Assembly: GCF_025264645.1 (NCBI RefSeq)
Contig: NZ_CP073696.1
Location: 1,984,001-2,048,000, forward strand
DNA from: Edaphobacter lichenicola
Lineage (GTDB): Bacteria; Acidobacteriota; Terriglobia; Terriglobales; Acidobacteriaceae
Reading direction: 5' to 3'
DNA length: 64,000 nucleotides
Positions 35,163 through 44,393 of this stretch are shown here, piece after piece; within the stretch, counting starts at the first letter, position 1; the number at the start of each line of letters is the position of its first letter. The position numbers and the translations under genes are program-made. Under the pieces are notes generated by a model. That model made no database searches. It saw nothing but the letters and a program-made list of their open reading frames with translations, and was not told the DNA's origin.

Positions 35163-35986
35163 TCCTCTACCGAACCATCCAAGGACATTTTGTTGAGAAC
35201 AAGGGCGCCTACTATTGCATCGACGAGCTTTCCTTCGACACCCTCGTCGCCCATGAAGACCTTCAGGCCTACCTGACGTCAGCTATAGGCAATACGCCAG
35301 CAGTCCCACCGCCCCCGCCCAACACTCTCCTTGCTCCCGTCGACCGGCAGGAGGTCTGGGCCGCCGGAGTCACCTACTACAATAGCCGTCGAGCACGCAT
35401 CGCTGAGTCCAAAGACGCTGGCGGAGGCGACTTCTACGACCGCGTCTACTCTGCCGAGCGCCCTGAGCTCTTCTTCAAAGCCGCGGGTCATCGAGTATCC
35501 GGTCCCAACGCCCCCGTCATGATCCGCCGCGACGCCACCTGGTCCGTGCCAGAGCCGGAGCTCACCCTCCTCATCAATCCTCGCGCCAAAATCATCGGCT
35601 ACACCATCGGCAACGACATGAGCTCCCGCGACATTGAAGGCGCCAACCCGCTCTATCTTCCGCAGGCCAAGGTCTACGATCGCAGCTGCGCCCTTGGCCC
35701 CGGCATTCTCATCCAATCCACTCCCATGCCAACCACGACGCAGATTCACCTTGATATCCTTCGCTCCGGTCAATCACAATTCGCTGGCTCCGTCGCACTC
35801 ACCGAACTCAAACGAGATCCCCAGACCCTCGTCGAGTATCTCTTCCGCGATCAAAGCTTCCCTCACGGCTGCTTTCTACTCACCGGCACCGGCATCGTCC
35901 CGCCCGACACCTTTACCCTCCAAAGCAAAGACGAGATTCGCATCACAATCGACACCATCGGCACTCTCGTAAACGAGGTCGCCTAA
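35159..35986 (+). CDS. FAH-family putative 2-keto-3-deoxypentonate dehydratase
   Basis: 275 aa from the GTG at 35159, which overlaps the upstream stop codon (GTGA) and has AAGGA about 8 nt before it. Longer extensions run inside the dehydratase gene and are discarded. The metal-binding FAH core is present: [52 protein letters not shown] with acidic ligands, [19 protein letters not shown] and [18 protein letters not shown]-fold proteins in this position convert 2-keto-3-deoxy-xylonate or -arabonate to 2,5-dioxovalerate. That would complete the chain between the adjacent dehydratase and dehydrogenase. Assignment of the pentose is by context. Confidence 0.88.
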   Translation: MILYRTIQGHFVENKGAYYCIDELSFDTLVAHEDLQAYLTSAIGNTPAVPPPPPNTLLAPVDRQEVWAAGVTYYNSRRARIAESKDAGGGDFYDRVYSAERPELFFKAAGHRVSGPNAPVMIRRDATWSVPEPELTLLINPRAKIIGYTIGNDMSSRDIEGANPLYLPQAKVYDRSCALGPGILIQSTPMPTTTQIHLDILRSGQSQFAGSVALTELKRDPQTLVEYLFRDQSFPHGCFLLTGTGIVPPDTFTLQSKDEIRITIDTIGTLVNEVA

Positions 35987-36020
35987 GCACCACCAATCGA
36001 AACGAACTCTCTCCACCATC

Positions 36021-36035
36021 AAGGACCTCTTTATC
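36021..36035 (+). promoter_or_regulatory. Shine-Dalgarno plus ATC start of the MFS gene
   Basis: AAGGA (36021-36025) stands 7 nt before ATC (36033-36035). From the end of the FAH gene to 36228 the transporter frame contains no ATG, GTG or TTG, although it encodes the first transmembrane helix. Confidence 0.65.
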
Positions 36036-37325
36036 GCGAGCCCATCCACGAAGACGCCAATCCCACGCCGCCGATGGCGCATCGCGTGGCTGCTCGGCTT
36101 CGGCGTCCTGGTCAACTACTTTGACCGCGTCAATCTCTCGGTCTCTCACGCAGCCCTCGTTACGACCTTCGGCATCTCCACGGTCACCTTTGGCTACCTG
36201 TCCGGCGCCTACAACTGGACCTACGCCATGTGCCAGCTCCCCATCGGCGTCCTGCTCGACAAGCTTGGAATCAAACGCGTCGGTCGCATCAGCATCTTTC
36301 TTTGGAGCATCGCCTCCTTCGCCGCTGCCATCACCCCCACCATCGGCGGATTCTTCGGAGCACGCTTCCTCCTCGGCGTCGGCGAAGCACCCACCTTTCC
36401 CTCCAACGCCAAAGCCATCGGCCTCTGGTTCCCCTCGCGAGAGCGCAGCTTCGCCACAGCCATCTTCGATGGCGCAGCAAAGTTCGCCTCAGCCATCGGC
36501 GTCCCTCTCATCGGCATCCTTCTCATCAAGGTCGGTTGGCGCTGGAGCTTCGCTGTCACCGGCCTCATCAGCCTCGTCTACTTCGCTCTCTTCTGGCGAA
36601 TCTACCGCGACCCTCAAGACGATCCCGTCCTCACCGCAACCGAACGCGACTACATCGCCACCGACGACCGCATCTTCGCCGCGAACGAATCCGGCCACGC
36701 CTCTCTCGGCTACCTCATGCGCCAACCCAAGGTAATCGCCATGGTCCTGGGCTTCGGCTCCTACAACTACATCTTCTATCTGCTTCTCACGTGGCTACCA
36801 AGCTATCTGTCATCCGCGCTCCATGTCGATCTTCTGCATTCGTTCCTCTACACCGGCGTACCTTGGCTGGTAGCGACTGCGGGAGACCTCATCGTCGGTG
36901 GCTGGCTCGTCGACTTCCTCATTCAGCGCGGGTGGGACGCAAACCGCGTCCGCAAAGCGACCCTCATCCTCGGAACCGCCTGCGGCCTCGGCATCCTCGG
37001 TGCAGCCAACACACACAGTCCAGTCACAGCACTCGTCTGGATCAGCGTCTCAATCGGCGGTCTCTCATCCGCAGCCCCCGTAGGCTGGTCCATTCCATCG
37101 CTGATCGCGCCGCGCAGCAGCGTCGGTAAGGTCGGCGGCATCATCAATCTCTCAAATCAGGCCTCGGGCATCGCCGCGCCCATCATCACCGGATATCTCG
37201 TCGCCGCCCGCCAATCCTTCGCCTGGGCCTTCGGTGTCTCAGCCGTCTACCTGCTCATCGGCATCGCCGGGTACACCTTCCTCCTGGGCAGAATTGAACC
37301 CATGCCTTCCGAAACGCAACCGTAG
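36033..37325 (+). CDS. MFS transporter, anion:cation symporter (ACS, GudP/ExuT-like) family
   Basis: 430 aa from the proposed ATC at 36033; the first ATG (36228) would cut off helix 1 and half of helix 2. The upstream frame reads RRRWRIAWLLGFGVLVNYFD followed by RVNLSV, the typical N-terminus of sugar-acid permeases. Further family marks are GVLLDKLGIKRVGR (loop 2-3) and GVGEAPTFPSNAKAIGLWFP, with 12 predicted helices in all. It probably imports aldonates or uronates through the inner membrane for the neighbouring pathway. It starts 46 bp after the FAH gene, in the same operon. Confidence 0.88.
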   Translation: MASPSTKTPIPRRRWRIAWLLGFGVLVNYFDRVNLSVSHAALVTTFGISTVTFGYLSGAYNWTYAMCQLPIGVLLDKLGIKRVGRISIFLWSIASFAAAITPTIGGFFGARFLLGVGEAPTFPSNAKAIGLWFPSRERSFATAIFDGAAKFASAIGVPLIGILLIKVGWRWSFAVTGLISLVYFALFWRIYRDPQDDPVLTATERDYIATDDRIFAANESGHASLGYLMRQPKVIAMVLGFGSYNYIFYLLLTWLPSYLSSALHVDLLHSFLYTGVPWLVATAGDLIVGGWLVDFLIQRGWDANRVRKATLILGTACGLGILGAANTHSPVTALVWISVSIGGLSSAAPVGWSIPSLIAPRSSVGKVGGIINLSNQASGIAAPIITGYLVAARQSFAWAFGVSAVYLLIGIAGYTFLLGRIEPMPSETQP

Positions 37326-37390
37326 TTCGCCGTCGTTACGCAAAGATCGCCAAAGATATACCCTTATTACACGAGGTTTTAACACTGACG

Positions 37391-38437
37391 ATGAACGCTC
37401 TCCTCCTCTCGGAATACAAACATCTGGCAGTGACTACGCTACCCGTTCCTGTTCCCGCACCGACGGACATACTGGTGCAGGTCGCTGCCTGCGGTATATG
37501 CGGCAGCGACGTTCACGGATTTGATGGCACTTCGGGACGCCGCATTCCACCTCTAGTGATGGGGCACGAAGCAGCGGGAATCGTCGCCGCGATCGGATCG
37601 GAAGTCAGCAAGTTTGCCGTAGGCGATCGCGTGACCTTCGACTCCACGGTCTACTGTGGCGTGTGCGCCTTCTGCCGCAAAGGCGAGATAAACCTCTGCG
37701 ACGACCGGCAAGTTGTCGGCGTCTCCTGTGGCGACTACAGCCGCGCCGGCGCATTCGCAGAGTACGTTGCCGTTCCCGAGCGAATCGTCTACAAACTCCC
37801 GGACACTCTGGGCTTTGCCGAAGCAGCGATGCTCGAAGCAGTCTCAGTAGCGCTTCATGCGGTGGCTGTGTCGAAACTCGAAGGCGGCGAAACAGCACTC
37901 GTCATTGGAGCAGGCATGATCGGCTTGCTCACTCTACAAGCCGCTCGCGCTGCTGGATGTTCGCGCGTATTTGTAGCGGATATCGACGCCACACGATTGA
38001 AGTCTGCCAACGAACTGGGAGCAGACAAAACCTTGCTTCTGTCTGGCGCGGAACTAACAAAAGAGATTCTGAATCTGACCGAAGGACGCGGCGTCGATGT
38101 GGTGCTCGAAGCAGTAGGACGAAATGAGACGATCGCCACCGCAATCGATTCCGTCAGAAAAGGCGGAACGGTGACGCTGATCGGAAACATCACACCACAG
38201 GTCAATCTACCCCTACAAAAAGTCGTCTCACGGCAGATTCGCCTACAAGGCTCCTGCGCTTCGTGCGGCGAATATCCAGAGGCGATGAAGCTGATGACGT
38301 CAGGAAAGATTCGCGTCGACACCTTGATCACGGCAGTTGCACCGCTCAGCGATGGACCGAGCTGGTTTGATCGTCTGCATTCAGGAGAGCCAAATCTGAT
38401 GAAGATCGTACTCGATCCACGGATCGGTGCGCGATGA
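37391..38437 (+). CDS. zinc-dependent medium-chain alcohol/sugar dehydrogenase
   Basis: 348 aa MDR protein. The catalytic zinc site has Cys in ACGICGSDVHGFDG and His-Glu in VMGHEAAGIV. The structural zinc lobe is CGVCAFCRKGEINLC, and the NAD-binding motif is ALVIGAGMIGLLTLQAARAAG. Similar enzymes oxidise sugar alcohols, L-threonine or galactitol. In this operon it may oxidise a pentose or polyol. It overlaps the following SDR gene by 4 bp (ATGA), so the two are translationally coupled. The start has only a distant GAGG. Confidence 0.9.
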   Translation: MNALLLSEYKHLAVTTLPVPVPAPTDILVQVAACGICGSDVHGFDGTSGRRIPPLVMGHEAAGIVAAIGSEVSKFAVGDRVTFDSTVYCGVCAFCRKGEINLCDDRQVVGVSCGDYSRAGAFAEYVAVPERIVYKLPDTLGFAEAAMLEAVSVALHAVAVSKLEGGETALVIGAGMIGLLTLQAARAAGCSRVFVADIDATRLKSANELGADKTLLLSGAELTKEILNLTEGRGVDVVLEAVGRNETIATAIDSVRKGGTVTLIGNITPQVNLPLQKVVSRQIRLQGSCASCGEYPEAMKLMTSGKIRVDTLITAVAPLSDGPSWFDRLHSGEPNLMKIVLDPRIGAR

Positions 38438-39234
38438 GCGAGAACTTCTTCGATCTAACCGGGCAGGTCGCACTGGTCACCGGTGCCAGCCGCGGCTTGG
38501 GCCAGTACTTTGCGCGTGCTCTCGCCAGAGCTGGAGCAGATCTCATTCTCACCAGTCGTAAGCAGGAGGACCTCGCCCCGTTTGTAGCCGAGATTGAAGC
38601 GCTAGGCCGCAAAGCCACTCCGCTGGCGCTCGATGTGCGCGATCAGGGCAGCATCGAACGCATGGCCGCCGCGGCGGAAGAGGCCGTTGGTCAGGTCCAT
38701 ATCCTGATCAACAATGCTGGCTGCAATGCAAGGAAGCCCGCGCTCGACGTGAGTTGGGATGACTGGAACTTTGTTCTCGACACGAACCTGCGTGGAAGCT
38801 TCTTCGTAGCGCAGAATCTCGCCCGGCGCATGGTGAAACATGGCTACGGGCGCATCATTAATATAGGTTCGGTCACCAGCGTCTTTGGGTATGCAGGACT
38901 GGCACCCTACGGAGCCAGTCGCGGTGGCGTACGCCAACTCACGATGAGCCTAGCCGATGACTGGGGCAGACACGGCATCACCGTCAACTGCCTGGCACCA
39001 GGATGGTTTCGCACTGAGCAGAACAAAGTCCTCTATGAGGACAAAGAGTGGGTCGCTTACCTGGAAGATCGCATTCCCGTAAAACGTGCTGGACAGCCGC
39101 ATGACCTGGACGGCGCCGTCGTCTTTCTCGCCTCCGAGGCTAGCAGGTACATCACCGGGCAGACGCTGTTGGTAGACGGCGGCATCTCCACCGGGGCAAT
39201 GCGCGCTACGGTGGTGAAGCCTCCTAAAACTTGA
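38434..39234 (+). CDS. SDR-family oxidoreductase with Lys-to-Arg change in the catalytic motif
   Basis: 266 aa. The cofactor motif is VALVTGASRGLGQYFARALA, followed by INNAGCNARKP and the catalytic serine in INIGSVTSVFG. The usual YxxxK reads YGASR (bases 38909-38923), so arginine takes the place of the proton-relay lysine. The closing ASRYITGQTLLVDGG is typical. It most resembles gluconate 5-dehydrogenase or 3-oxoacyl-reductase-type SDRs. It could be a xylose or other sugar dehydrogenase in the pathway, with altered or weak activity. It ends 9 bp before the convergent MBL gene. Confidence 0.9.
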   Translation: MSENFFDLTGQVALVTGASRGLGQYFARALARAGADLILTSRKQEDLAPFVAEIEALGRKATPLALDVRDQGSIERMAAAAEEAVGQVHILINNAGCNARKPALDVSWDDWNFVLDTNLRGSFFVAQNLARRMVKHGYGRIINIGSVTSVFGYAGLAPYGASRGGVRQLTMSLADDWGRHGITVNCLAPGWFRTEQNKVLYEDKEWVAYLEDRIPVKRAGQPHDLDGAVVFLASEASRYITGQTLLVDGGISTGAMRATVVKPPKT

Positions 39235-39243
39235 GACGAGCGA

Positions 39244-40314
39244 TTAGCGTGCTGCGTACTTTTGGACAAGGCCAGTTCTCGAATTCGTTACCTCGAAGCT
39301 TCCATCCTCGGCACCTGTCAGTTCAAGATAATGACCAGCGTCCACACCTTGTGGATTAGCGATGTACTTGTCCAACGTGTTGTTCTGGACTCCACCCTCC
39401 TCGGAGAAATGAAGCTGCCACAGGGTTTCAAGTCCGGGAGCTTTGGCGATCGTCTGAAGAGTCGGAGTCGAACCGCCCTTCTTCGCGCCATTGTCCATAA
39501 TCGCTACGCGTGCATGAATCGCATCGACCAATGCAGGACTCGAGCTCTGCAACCACCCGTGATGCGAGACGATATAAACGTCCACGTGGCCAAGTTTGTT
39601 GGTCGGACACATCAACTGCATCTCCTTGTCCCACGTAAGGTCTCCAAGATCGAGGAGCTTCAGTTTGCCAAAGGTGATTTCGATGCCAAGAGAATGTGAG
39701 TTTTCCGTCTGATCATCCGGGCGCTTCTCGGAGGTCGCACAGTACTCGTTCGGCTGCCCCGCACCAGGCAAAGGACTCGGTATCAAATTGCCATCCGAGC
39801 TAACCACTATCGCCTTCATCCCCTGTATCGGCAACACATCGCCCACATGAGCGAGAATTCGTTGTGACTTCCCTGCTGCCAGAACTTTTTGATATTCCGA
39901 GTAATCTTTTTCGGTGATTCCATGGTCCAACTCGCGATTCGGGCCGTGGTCGATGAACGTACCGACAGGAATACGCGAAACAAGCTGCGGAACTCCTCCC
40001 GCGTGATCCTCATGGTAGTGAGTGAGCAGGACATAATCGATCTTGGTAAGCCCAGCCTTCTTCGCCAAACTCACAATACGATCCGCATCGCGATAATCGT
40101 TGTCTGGCCAACCCGTATCAATAAGCAGCGATTGGCCCGCCGGAGTAACGAAAAGTGTTGACTGCCCACCCTCAACATCAACGAAGTAGACCTTGAGCCG
40201 ACCATCCCTCGCAGGACTAGCAGCATGCGCCATCGAGGCAGCCATTAGAGTCAAGCCGATCACGGCAAAAAGCGCCGGAGCAATGCATCGCGAGAAGGAC
40301 TTAACTGACGCCAT
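39244..40314 (-). CDS. secreted metallo-beta-lactamase-fold hydrolase (ComEC/Rec2-like domain)
   Basis: 356 aa from the ATG at 40314, which has AGGAG 7 nt upstream; the frame extension to 40470 is discarded. The signal peptide is FAVIGLTLMAASMAHAA. The zinc-site motif HYHEDHAGG near residue 105 follows LKVYFVDVEGGQSTLFVTPAGQSLLIDTG, the opening of ComEC-type MBL domains. Later metal ligands are in KLLDLGDLTWDKE and VDVYIVSHHGW. The substrate is unknown; relatives include extracellular nucleases and phosphodiesterases. It is a single gene, convergent with the SDR. Confidence 0.88.
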   Translation of the reverse strand: MASVKSFSRCIAPALFAVIGLTLMAASMAHAASPARDGRLKVYFVDVEGGQSTLFVTPAGQSLLIDTGWPDNDYRDADRIVSLAKKAGLTKIDYVLLTHYHEDHAGGVPQLVSRIPVGTFIDHGPNRELDHGITEKDYSEYQKVLAAGKSQRILAHVGDVLPIQGMKAIVVSSDGNLIPSPLPGAGQPNEYCATSEKRPDDQTENSHSLGIEITFGKLKLLDLGDLTWDKEMQLMCPTNKLGHVDVYIVSHHGWLQSSSPALVDAIHARVAIMDNGAKKGGSTPTLQTIAKAPGLETLWQLHFSEEGGVQNNTLDKYIANPQGVDAGHYLELTGAEDGSFEVTNSRTGLVQKYAAR

Positions 40315-40514
40315 CTTAATCTCCTGATTCTTACTCGTCGATCGACCATCGTTTTCTCGAATTTGGCGGTCCGTGATACCACTCTCATGGATGGCGAAGC
40401 TACCATCGTCGCAAATTTCTGGCCCGCAAATTTCTAGCCAATAGACGGTCTGTATCCCAACACTCACCAATACTATTCCGAAATCTCAGCTCGACTCTGC
40501 AAGAAGAAAACAAC

Positions 40515-41972
40515 CTATGTTTTAGCGAAGTCGATGAAAGCATGTTCAGGATTGGTATGAACAAGGGTGACATTAACCCTGTCCCCTACATCCAACCCTG
40601 CCGCTCCACGCACCAACATTCCTTCGACCGGAGGGTCCAGCACCCGGACGAATGTGCCCTTGTTAGTCACGCCAGTAATAACTCCTCGGAACTGCTTCCC
40701 GATGCTGCCGGAGAGAGCAATCGCCGCGACACGCTTGACCATGGAACGCTCAACCTTGCGTGCATCCTTATCGCGCTCATTGCATTGTTCAGCAATAGCT
40801 GAGAGTTCGTCATCCGTATAAGGCGGCGTTTCATTGGAGAGCATCGCCTTAACCACCCGTTGGGTAACCAGATCTGCGAAGCGGCGATTAGGCGCCGTCG
40901 AATGCGCGTAGTCCGACGCTGCAAGCGCAAAATGCCCGAGCGGATATGGGTCATCCCCACGAGCAAGAACATACTCCCCCGCACCAATAAGCTTGATGAT
41001 GGCAAGCGCAAGGTCCGCATAGTGGTCAGGGTCCGACGCGCGCTGCGTCGTAAGAAAGCTGTTGAGCGCGCCTGAGTCTGGAGTTGGCGGGAGTTGCCCA
41101 TTGTGCAAAGCAGCAAGGTCAACGATGCGCTGCCACCGCTCCGGCGATCGAACGATCCTGCGAAGGCCAGACCGACGCGCCTGATGCAGCTTGAACGCAA
41201 CAGTCTCGTTGGACGCAATCATCAGATCTTCAATCAAAGCCATCGCACGATTGTGCGTGCTACTGGTAAGCGATTGAATTTTACCGTCGGCAACCACAGG
41301 AACAGCTTCCCCGCGCTGAAAGTCGAGCGCGCCATCACGATTTCTCTGCTCCCGCAACGCGCCAGTCGCTTCTTCCTGGAGGCGCAGTTGTTTCTGCAAA
41401 ACCTCACTCGCAGCAACCTTCGCATCCGGCGCGGCATGCCCTTCAAGCCAAGGCCCAATCTTGTTGTAAGTCAGTTGAGCCGTGTTACGAACCATCGCGG
41501 AATAAATCGTCTGCTCCGCAAGCTTCCCGTCCGGCGTCACAACGAACTCCGTAACGATAGCCGCCCGGTCCTCATTCTCATTAAGCGAAGTAAGCCCCGT
41601 AGAAAGCTCATTCGGCAACATCGGAAAATTATGAACAGCCGTATAGATCGTCTGCGTCTGATCGCGCGCAAAATTATCGAGTGGAGAGCCTTGAGCAACA
41701 ACCGACGCAACGTCAGCAATGGCCACCTTGATCCTGATACCGCCGTCCACCCGTTCAGCAACTTCGACCTGATCAAGATCACGCGAGGTGTCGTTATCGA
41801 TGGACGACCACGGCAAACTGCGAAGATCCTGCTGAGTAGAAACAGGGGCGACGCGGCCGGCGAGAATCGCGGCAAGTTGTTCCTCGCTGCCTTCGGGCCG
41901 TTGAAGCTGAAAGTGCTCGCGAACTAACTCCGCAGAAGCTGCTGCTGCCAGATCAAAATGGTTTGTCGACAT
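40515..41972 (-). CDS. RNB-domain exoribonuclease (RNase II/R family, compact form)
   Basis: 485 aa from the ATG at 41972; an alternative ATG at 41990 has no better leader. The RNB catalytic domain starts at WSSIDNDTSRDLDQVEVAE, which holds the metal-binding aspartates, and continues through NFPMLPNELSTGLTSLNEN and the late HSTAPNRRFADLVTQR. A C-terminal S1-like segment follows (FRGVITGVTNKGTFVRVLDP). The N-terminal cold-shock domains of full RNase R are missing, so it is a short member. It degrades RNA 3' to 5' in the cytoplasm. Confidence 0.92.
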   Translation of the reverse strand: MSTNHFDLAAAASAELVREHFQLQRPEGSEEQLAAILAGRVAPVSTQQDLRSLPWSSIDNDTSRDLDQVEVAERVDGGIRIKVAIADVASVVAQGSPLDNFARDQTQTIYTAVHNFPMLPNELSTGLTSLNENEDRAAIVTEFVVTPDGKLAEQTIYSAMVRNTAQLTYNKIGPWLEGHAAPDAKVAASEVLQKQLRLQEEATGALREQRNRDGALDFQRGEAVPVVADGKIQSLTSSTHNRAMALIEDLMIASNETVAFKLHQARRSGLRRIVRSPERWQRIVDLAALHNGQLPPTPDSGALNSFLTTQRASDPDHYADLALAIIKLIGAGEYVLARGDDPYPLGHFALAASDYAHSTAPNRRFADLVTQRVVKAMLSNETPPYTDDELSAIAEQCNERDKDARKVERSMVKRVAAIALSGSIGKQFRGVITGVTNKGTFVRVLDPPVEGMLVRGAAGLDVGDRVNVTLVHTNPEHAFIDFAKT

Positions 41973-42199
41973 GCGAAGTAAGGCTAGCATGTTCGGCGGA
42001 ACAACATGATTTGACGAGTTTGTATTGACGCCGCTGAAGCCAATGAAGTAGCCTTAAATAGCTCGTACAGAATGCATTAAAGTTGGTTACAAAAGGTCAC
42101 CGTACACAAAGAATCAGCACTACTTCGACCTTCCCTTTGTATGCCAGACGAGCGATTCGGAACGTCAAAACCACAGAAAAGACTGGATAAACGTCCCTG

Positions 42200-43234
42200 A
42201 TGGAAGTTCTCTACTATCGCGATCCGACCGGAAAACTCAACTTTGGCGATGACCTGAACGAGGTCATCTGGCGAGAACTCCTACCCCAACACCTCTTCAA
42301 GGATGACGACGTCCGTCTGCTGGGAATCGGCAGCATCTTCAACGCAGACTTCGTGCCATTGTCCCGCACACGCGGCAAGCGAATGTTCGTCCTCGGGTCC
42401 GGCGCCGGATACTTCGCACTCCCTCCAGGATTGGAGAACTGGACGATTCTCGCGGTCCGCGGACCTCTCACGGCAGAGTTGGTCGGCAAGCCCGAAGTCG
42501 CCGCGACGGATTCAGCCGCACTGCTCTCTTTGCTCCCTCAGATCGTGCGCCTCGCTCCAGAGAGAAACGCGACCCTACTCATTCCGCATCACTCGTCTGC
42601 GGCCTACGGACAGTGGGAGAAGGTGGCCGCTGCAGCCGGAATGACCCTCCTCGATCCGCGCTGGCCTGTGCCAGTCGTCATGGAACACTTTTCGCGTGCA
42701 AAGCTCGTCGTGACCGAGGCCATGCATGGCGCGATTGTGGCAGACACACTTCGCATCCCCTGGATTCCAATCACGATCGCTCCCGATACACTACCCTTCA
42801 AATGGCGCGACTGGACTCTTTCGCTGAACCTGCCCTACGAACCGATAACCGTATCTGCCAGCTCTGGGTGGGAGATGTTGCATCACAGGGCGTTGAAGCG
42901 GATCGCAAAGAAAGACGGCGTGATCGCACCCGCCTTGGTAAAAGATCTCAACACGAAAGCCGGTCTGATAGCTGACTTCAAAGAACGCTATAAAAGCGTG
43001 CCTGAGAAGACGTCAGCGAAAAATCCAGTCAAGAAATCATCGGCGAAGAAACGGGTTTTGTCTCTCACTCGAACGGCATCGTCTCCGCTCGACGAGCTCT
43101 TCATCAACAATGCAGCAAAACAAATACGCCAGATCGCTCTCGGCAAAAGCTACTTGAGTCAAGACGCTGAATTTTCGCGCGCCGTCACTCAACTTCAGGA
43201 AGCGGTTCAAAAATTTGTGAGCATGGCGAGCTAG
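42200..43234 (+). CDS. polysaccharide pyruvyl transferase family protein
   Basis: 344 aa. The family core is clear: LYYRDPTGKLNFGDDLNEVIW, RLLGIGSIFNA, VLGSGAGYFALPPGLENW, AVRGPLTAELVGKPEVAATD and the C-terminal VTEAMHGAIVADTLRIPWIP. Members transfer pyruvate ketals from phosphoenolpyruvate to sugars in exopolysaccharide or related glycans. After about residue 260 there is a lysine-rich linker (SVPEKTSAKNPVKKSSAKKR) and then a short helical tail. No other exopolysaccharide genes adjoin, apart from the GT-C enzyme 1.3 kb away across lacI. The upstream 209 bp holds its promoter. Confidence 0.9.
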   Translation: MEVLYYRDPTGKLNFGDDLNEVIWRELLPQHLFKDDDVRLLGIGSIFNADFVPLSRTRGKRMFVLGSGAGYFALPPGLENWTILAVRGPLTAELVGKPEVAATDSAALLSLLPQIVRLAPERNATLLIPHHSSAAYGQWEKVAAAAGMTLLDPRWPVPVVMEHFSRAKLVVTEAMHGAIVADTLRIPWIPITIAPDTLPFKWRDWTLSLNLPYEPITVSASSGWEMLHHRALKRIAKKDGVIAPALVKDLNTKAGLIADFKERYKSVPEKTSAKNPVKKSSAKKRVLSLTRTASSPLDELFINNAAKQIRQIALGKSYLSQDAEFSRAVTQLQEAVQKFVSMAS

Positions 43235-43265
43235 AGAAGTCGTCACCACTGCATCAACGTTTGTT

Positions 43266-44378
43266 CTAGTGTGTGACCTTTGGCTTGTCTTTACTTATCT
43301 GCAAATCCGCCATCGTGCCACGCGGAAAACCCGTAGACTCTCTCACAATAAGATTTGTTTGAATATCAAATTCGCGGTTCTGAGCAAAGTCAGCAGCCTC
43401 TTCCACGTGGGCACGCAACGCCGTTACAGCCGCACGAGCCAACTCAAAGCGTGACATCTGAATGGTGGTAAGCGGCGGAATTGTCACCGCCGCGATATGA
43501 ATGTCATCGAAACCGATGACAGAGAAATCGTCCGGTACTCTTAGCCCGGCGCGGTAGAGCTTGTGCAAAACACCTATCGCCGTCATGTCATTCGAGCACA
43601 TCACTGCGGTGGGTCGCAGCTTGCCATCCAGGATCTTTCCCATCGCAGCGATACCGCCCTCCATCGTGTGGTCGCCTTCAATGATCAGGTGCGGGTCTGG
43701 TGTAATTCCACACTCCTGCAACGATTGAGAAAAAGCCGACACGCGCGACTGCGCCGAGTGGAGTTTCATCGGGCCGCTAACGAACGAAATGCTTCGGTGT
43801 CCCAACGCAGCCAGATGCTGAACGCCTTGCCGAATTCCATGGTGATAGTCCACCTTCAACACGCTGATGCTCGGGCGCCGAGGCCCTACATCGATAAACA
43901 CCAGCGGCACTTTACGTTTCGCCAGCTGATCGAGCAACGGCTCTTCAATACCGAAGGTCATCACTGCAACGCCCTCGACCTTGCGCTCCAGCATGCGGCG
44001 AATGCAATGGGACATCCTCTTTGGATCGTGGTTTGTGGAGCTGACCAGGATTTCATATCCGTTTTCAACTGCGATGTCCTCAAACCCCTGAATCAGCTCT
44101 GGGAAGAAGGGATTGGTAATCTCCGAGATGATCAGACCGAAGAGCCTGCTTCGGCCCGACACCAACGCACGAGCCTGAGTATTCGGAAAATAATCAAGCT
44201 CATCGATCACCTCCCACACCCGTTTCGCCATCTTCGGATTCACGGTGGGAACGTGATTCATGGCGCGAGATACCGTGGCAATCGAAACATTTGCCGCTCT
44301 CGCTATCGTGCGAATGTCCATTCGCTCCGGAACTTTACTTTCTGGTTTCGATGTTCGAGTCGTCTTCTTATTGGCCAC
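43266..44378 (-). CDS. LacI-family transcriptional regulator
   Basis: 370 aa, with about 20 extra N-terminal residues (KKTTRTSKPESKVPERM) before the HTH MDIRTIARAANVSIATVSRAM and the hinge helix NTQARALVSGRSRLFGLII. The periplasmic-binding-protein-like effector domain follows (NPFFPELIQGFEDIAVENGY, VIGFDDIHIAAVTIPPLTTI). It is the only LacI gene in the window and lies between the xylose-type and arabinan-type clusters. That makes it the best candidate for the AAACGTTTTC sites at 28522, 48566 and 48843. An ATGC/GCAT dyad sits 16 bp upstream of its start. The effector is unknown. Confidence 0.95.
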   Translation of the reverse strand: MANKKTTRTSKPESKVPERMDIRTIARAANVSIATVSRAMNHVPTVNPKMAKRVWEVIDELDYFPNTQARALVSGRSRLFGLIISEITNPFFPELIQGFEDIAVENGYEILVSSTNHDPKRMSHCIRRMLERKVEGVAVMTFGIEEPLLDQLAKRKVPLVFIDVGPRRPSISVLKVDYHHGIRQGVQHLAALGHRSISFVSGPMKLHSAQSRVSAFSQSLQECGITPDPHLIIEGDHTMEGGIAAMGKILDGKLRPTAVMCSNDMTAIGVLHKLYRAGLRVPDDFSVIGFDDIHIAAVTIPPLTTIQMSRFELARAAVTALRAHVEEAADFAQNREFDIQTNLIVRESTGFPRGTMADLQISKDKPKVTH

Positions 44379-44393
44379 GCGCTGTCCCTGGGT

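Noticed and set aside
36230..37129. 299-codon frame overlapping the MFS gene
   Set aside because: Arg/His/Ser-rich frame shadow; the MFS frame has clear transmembrane helices.
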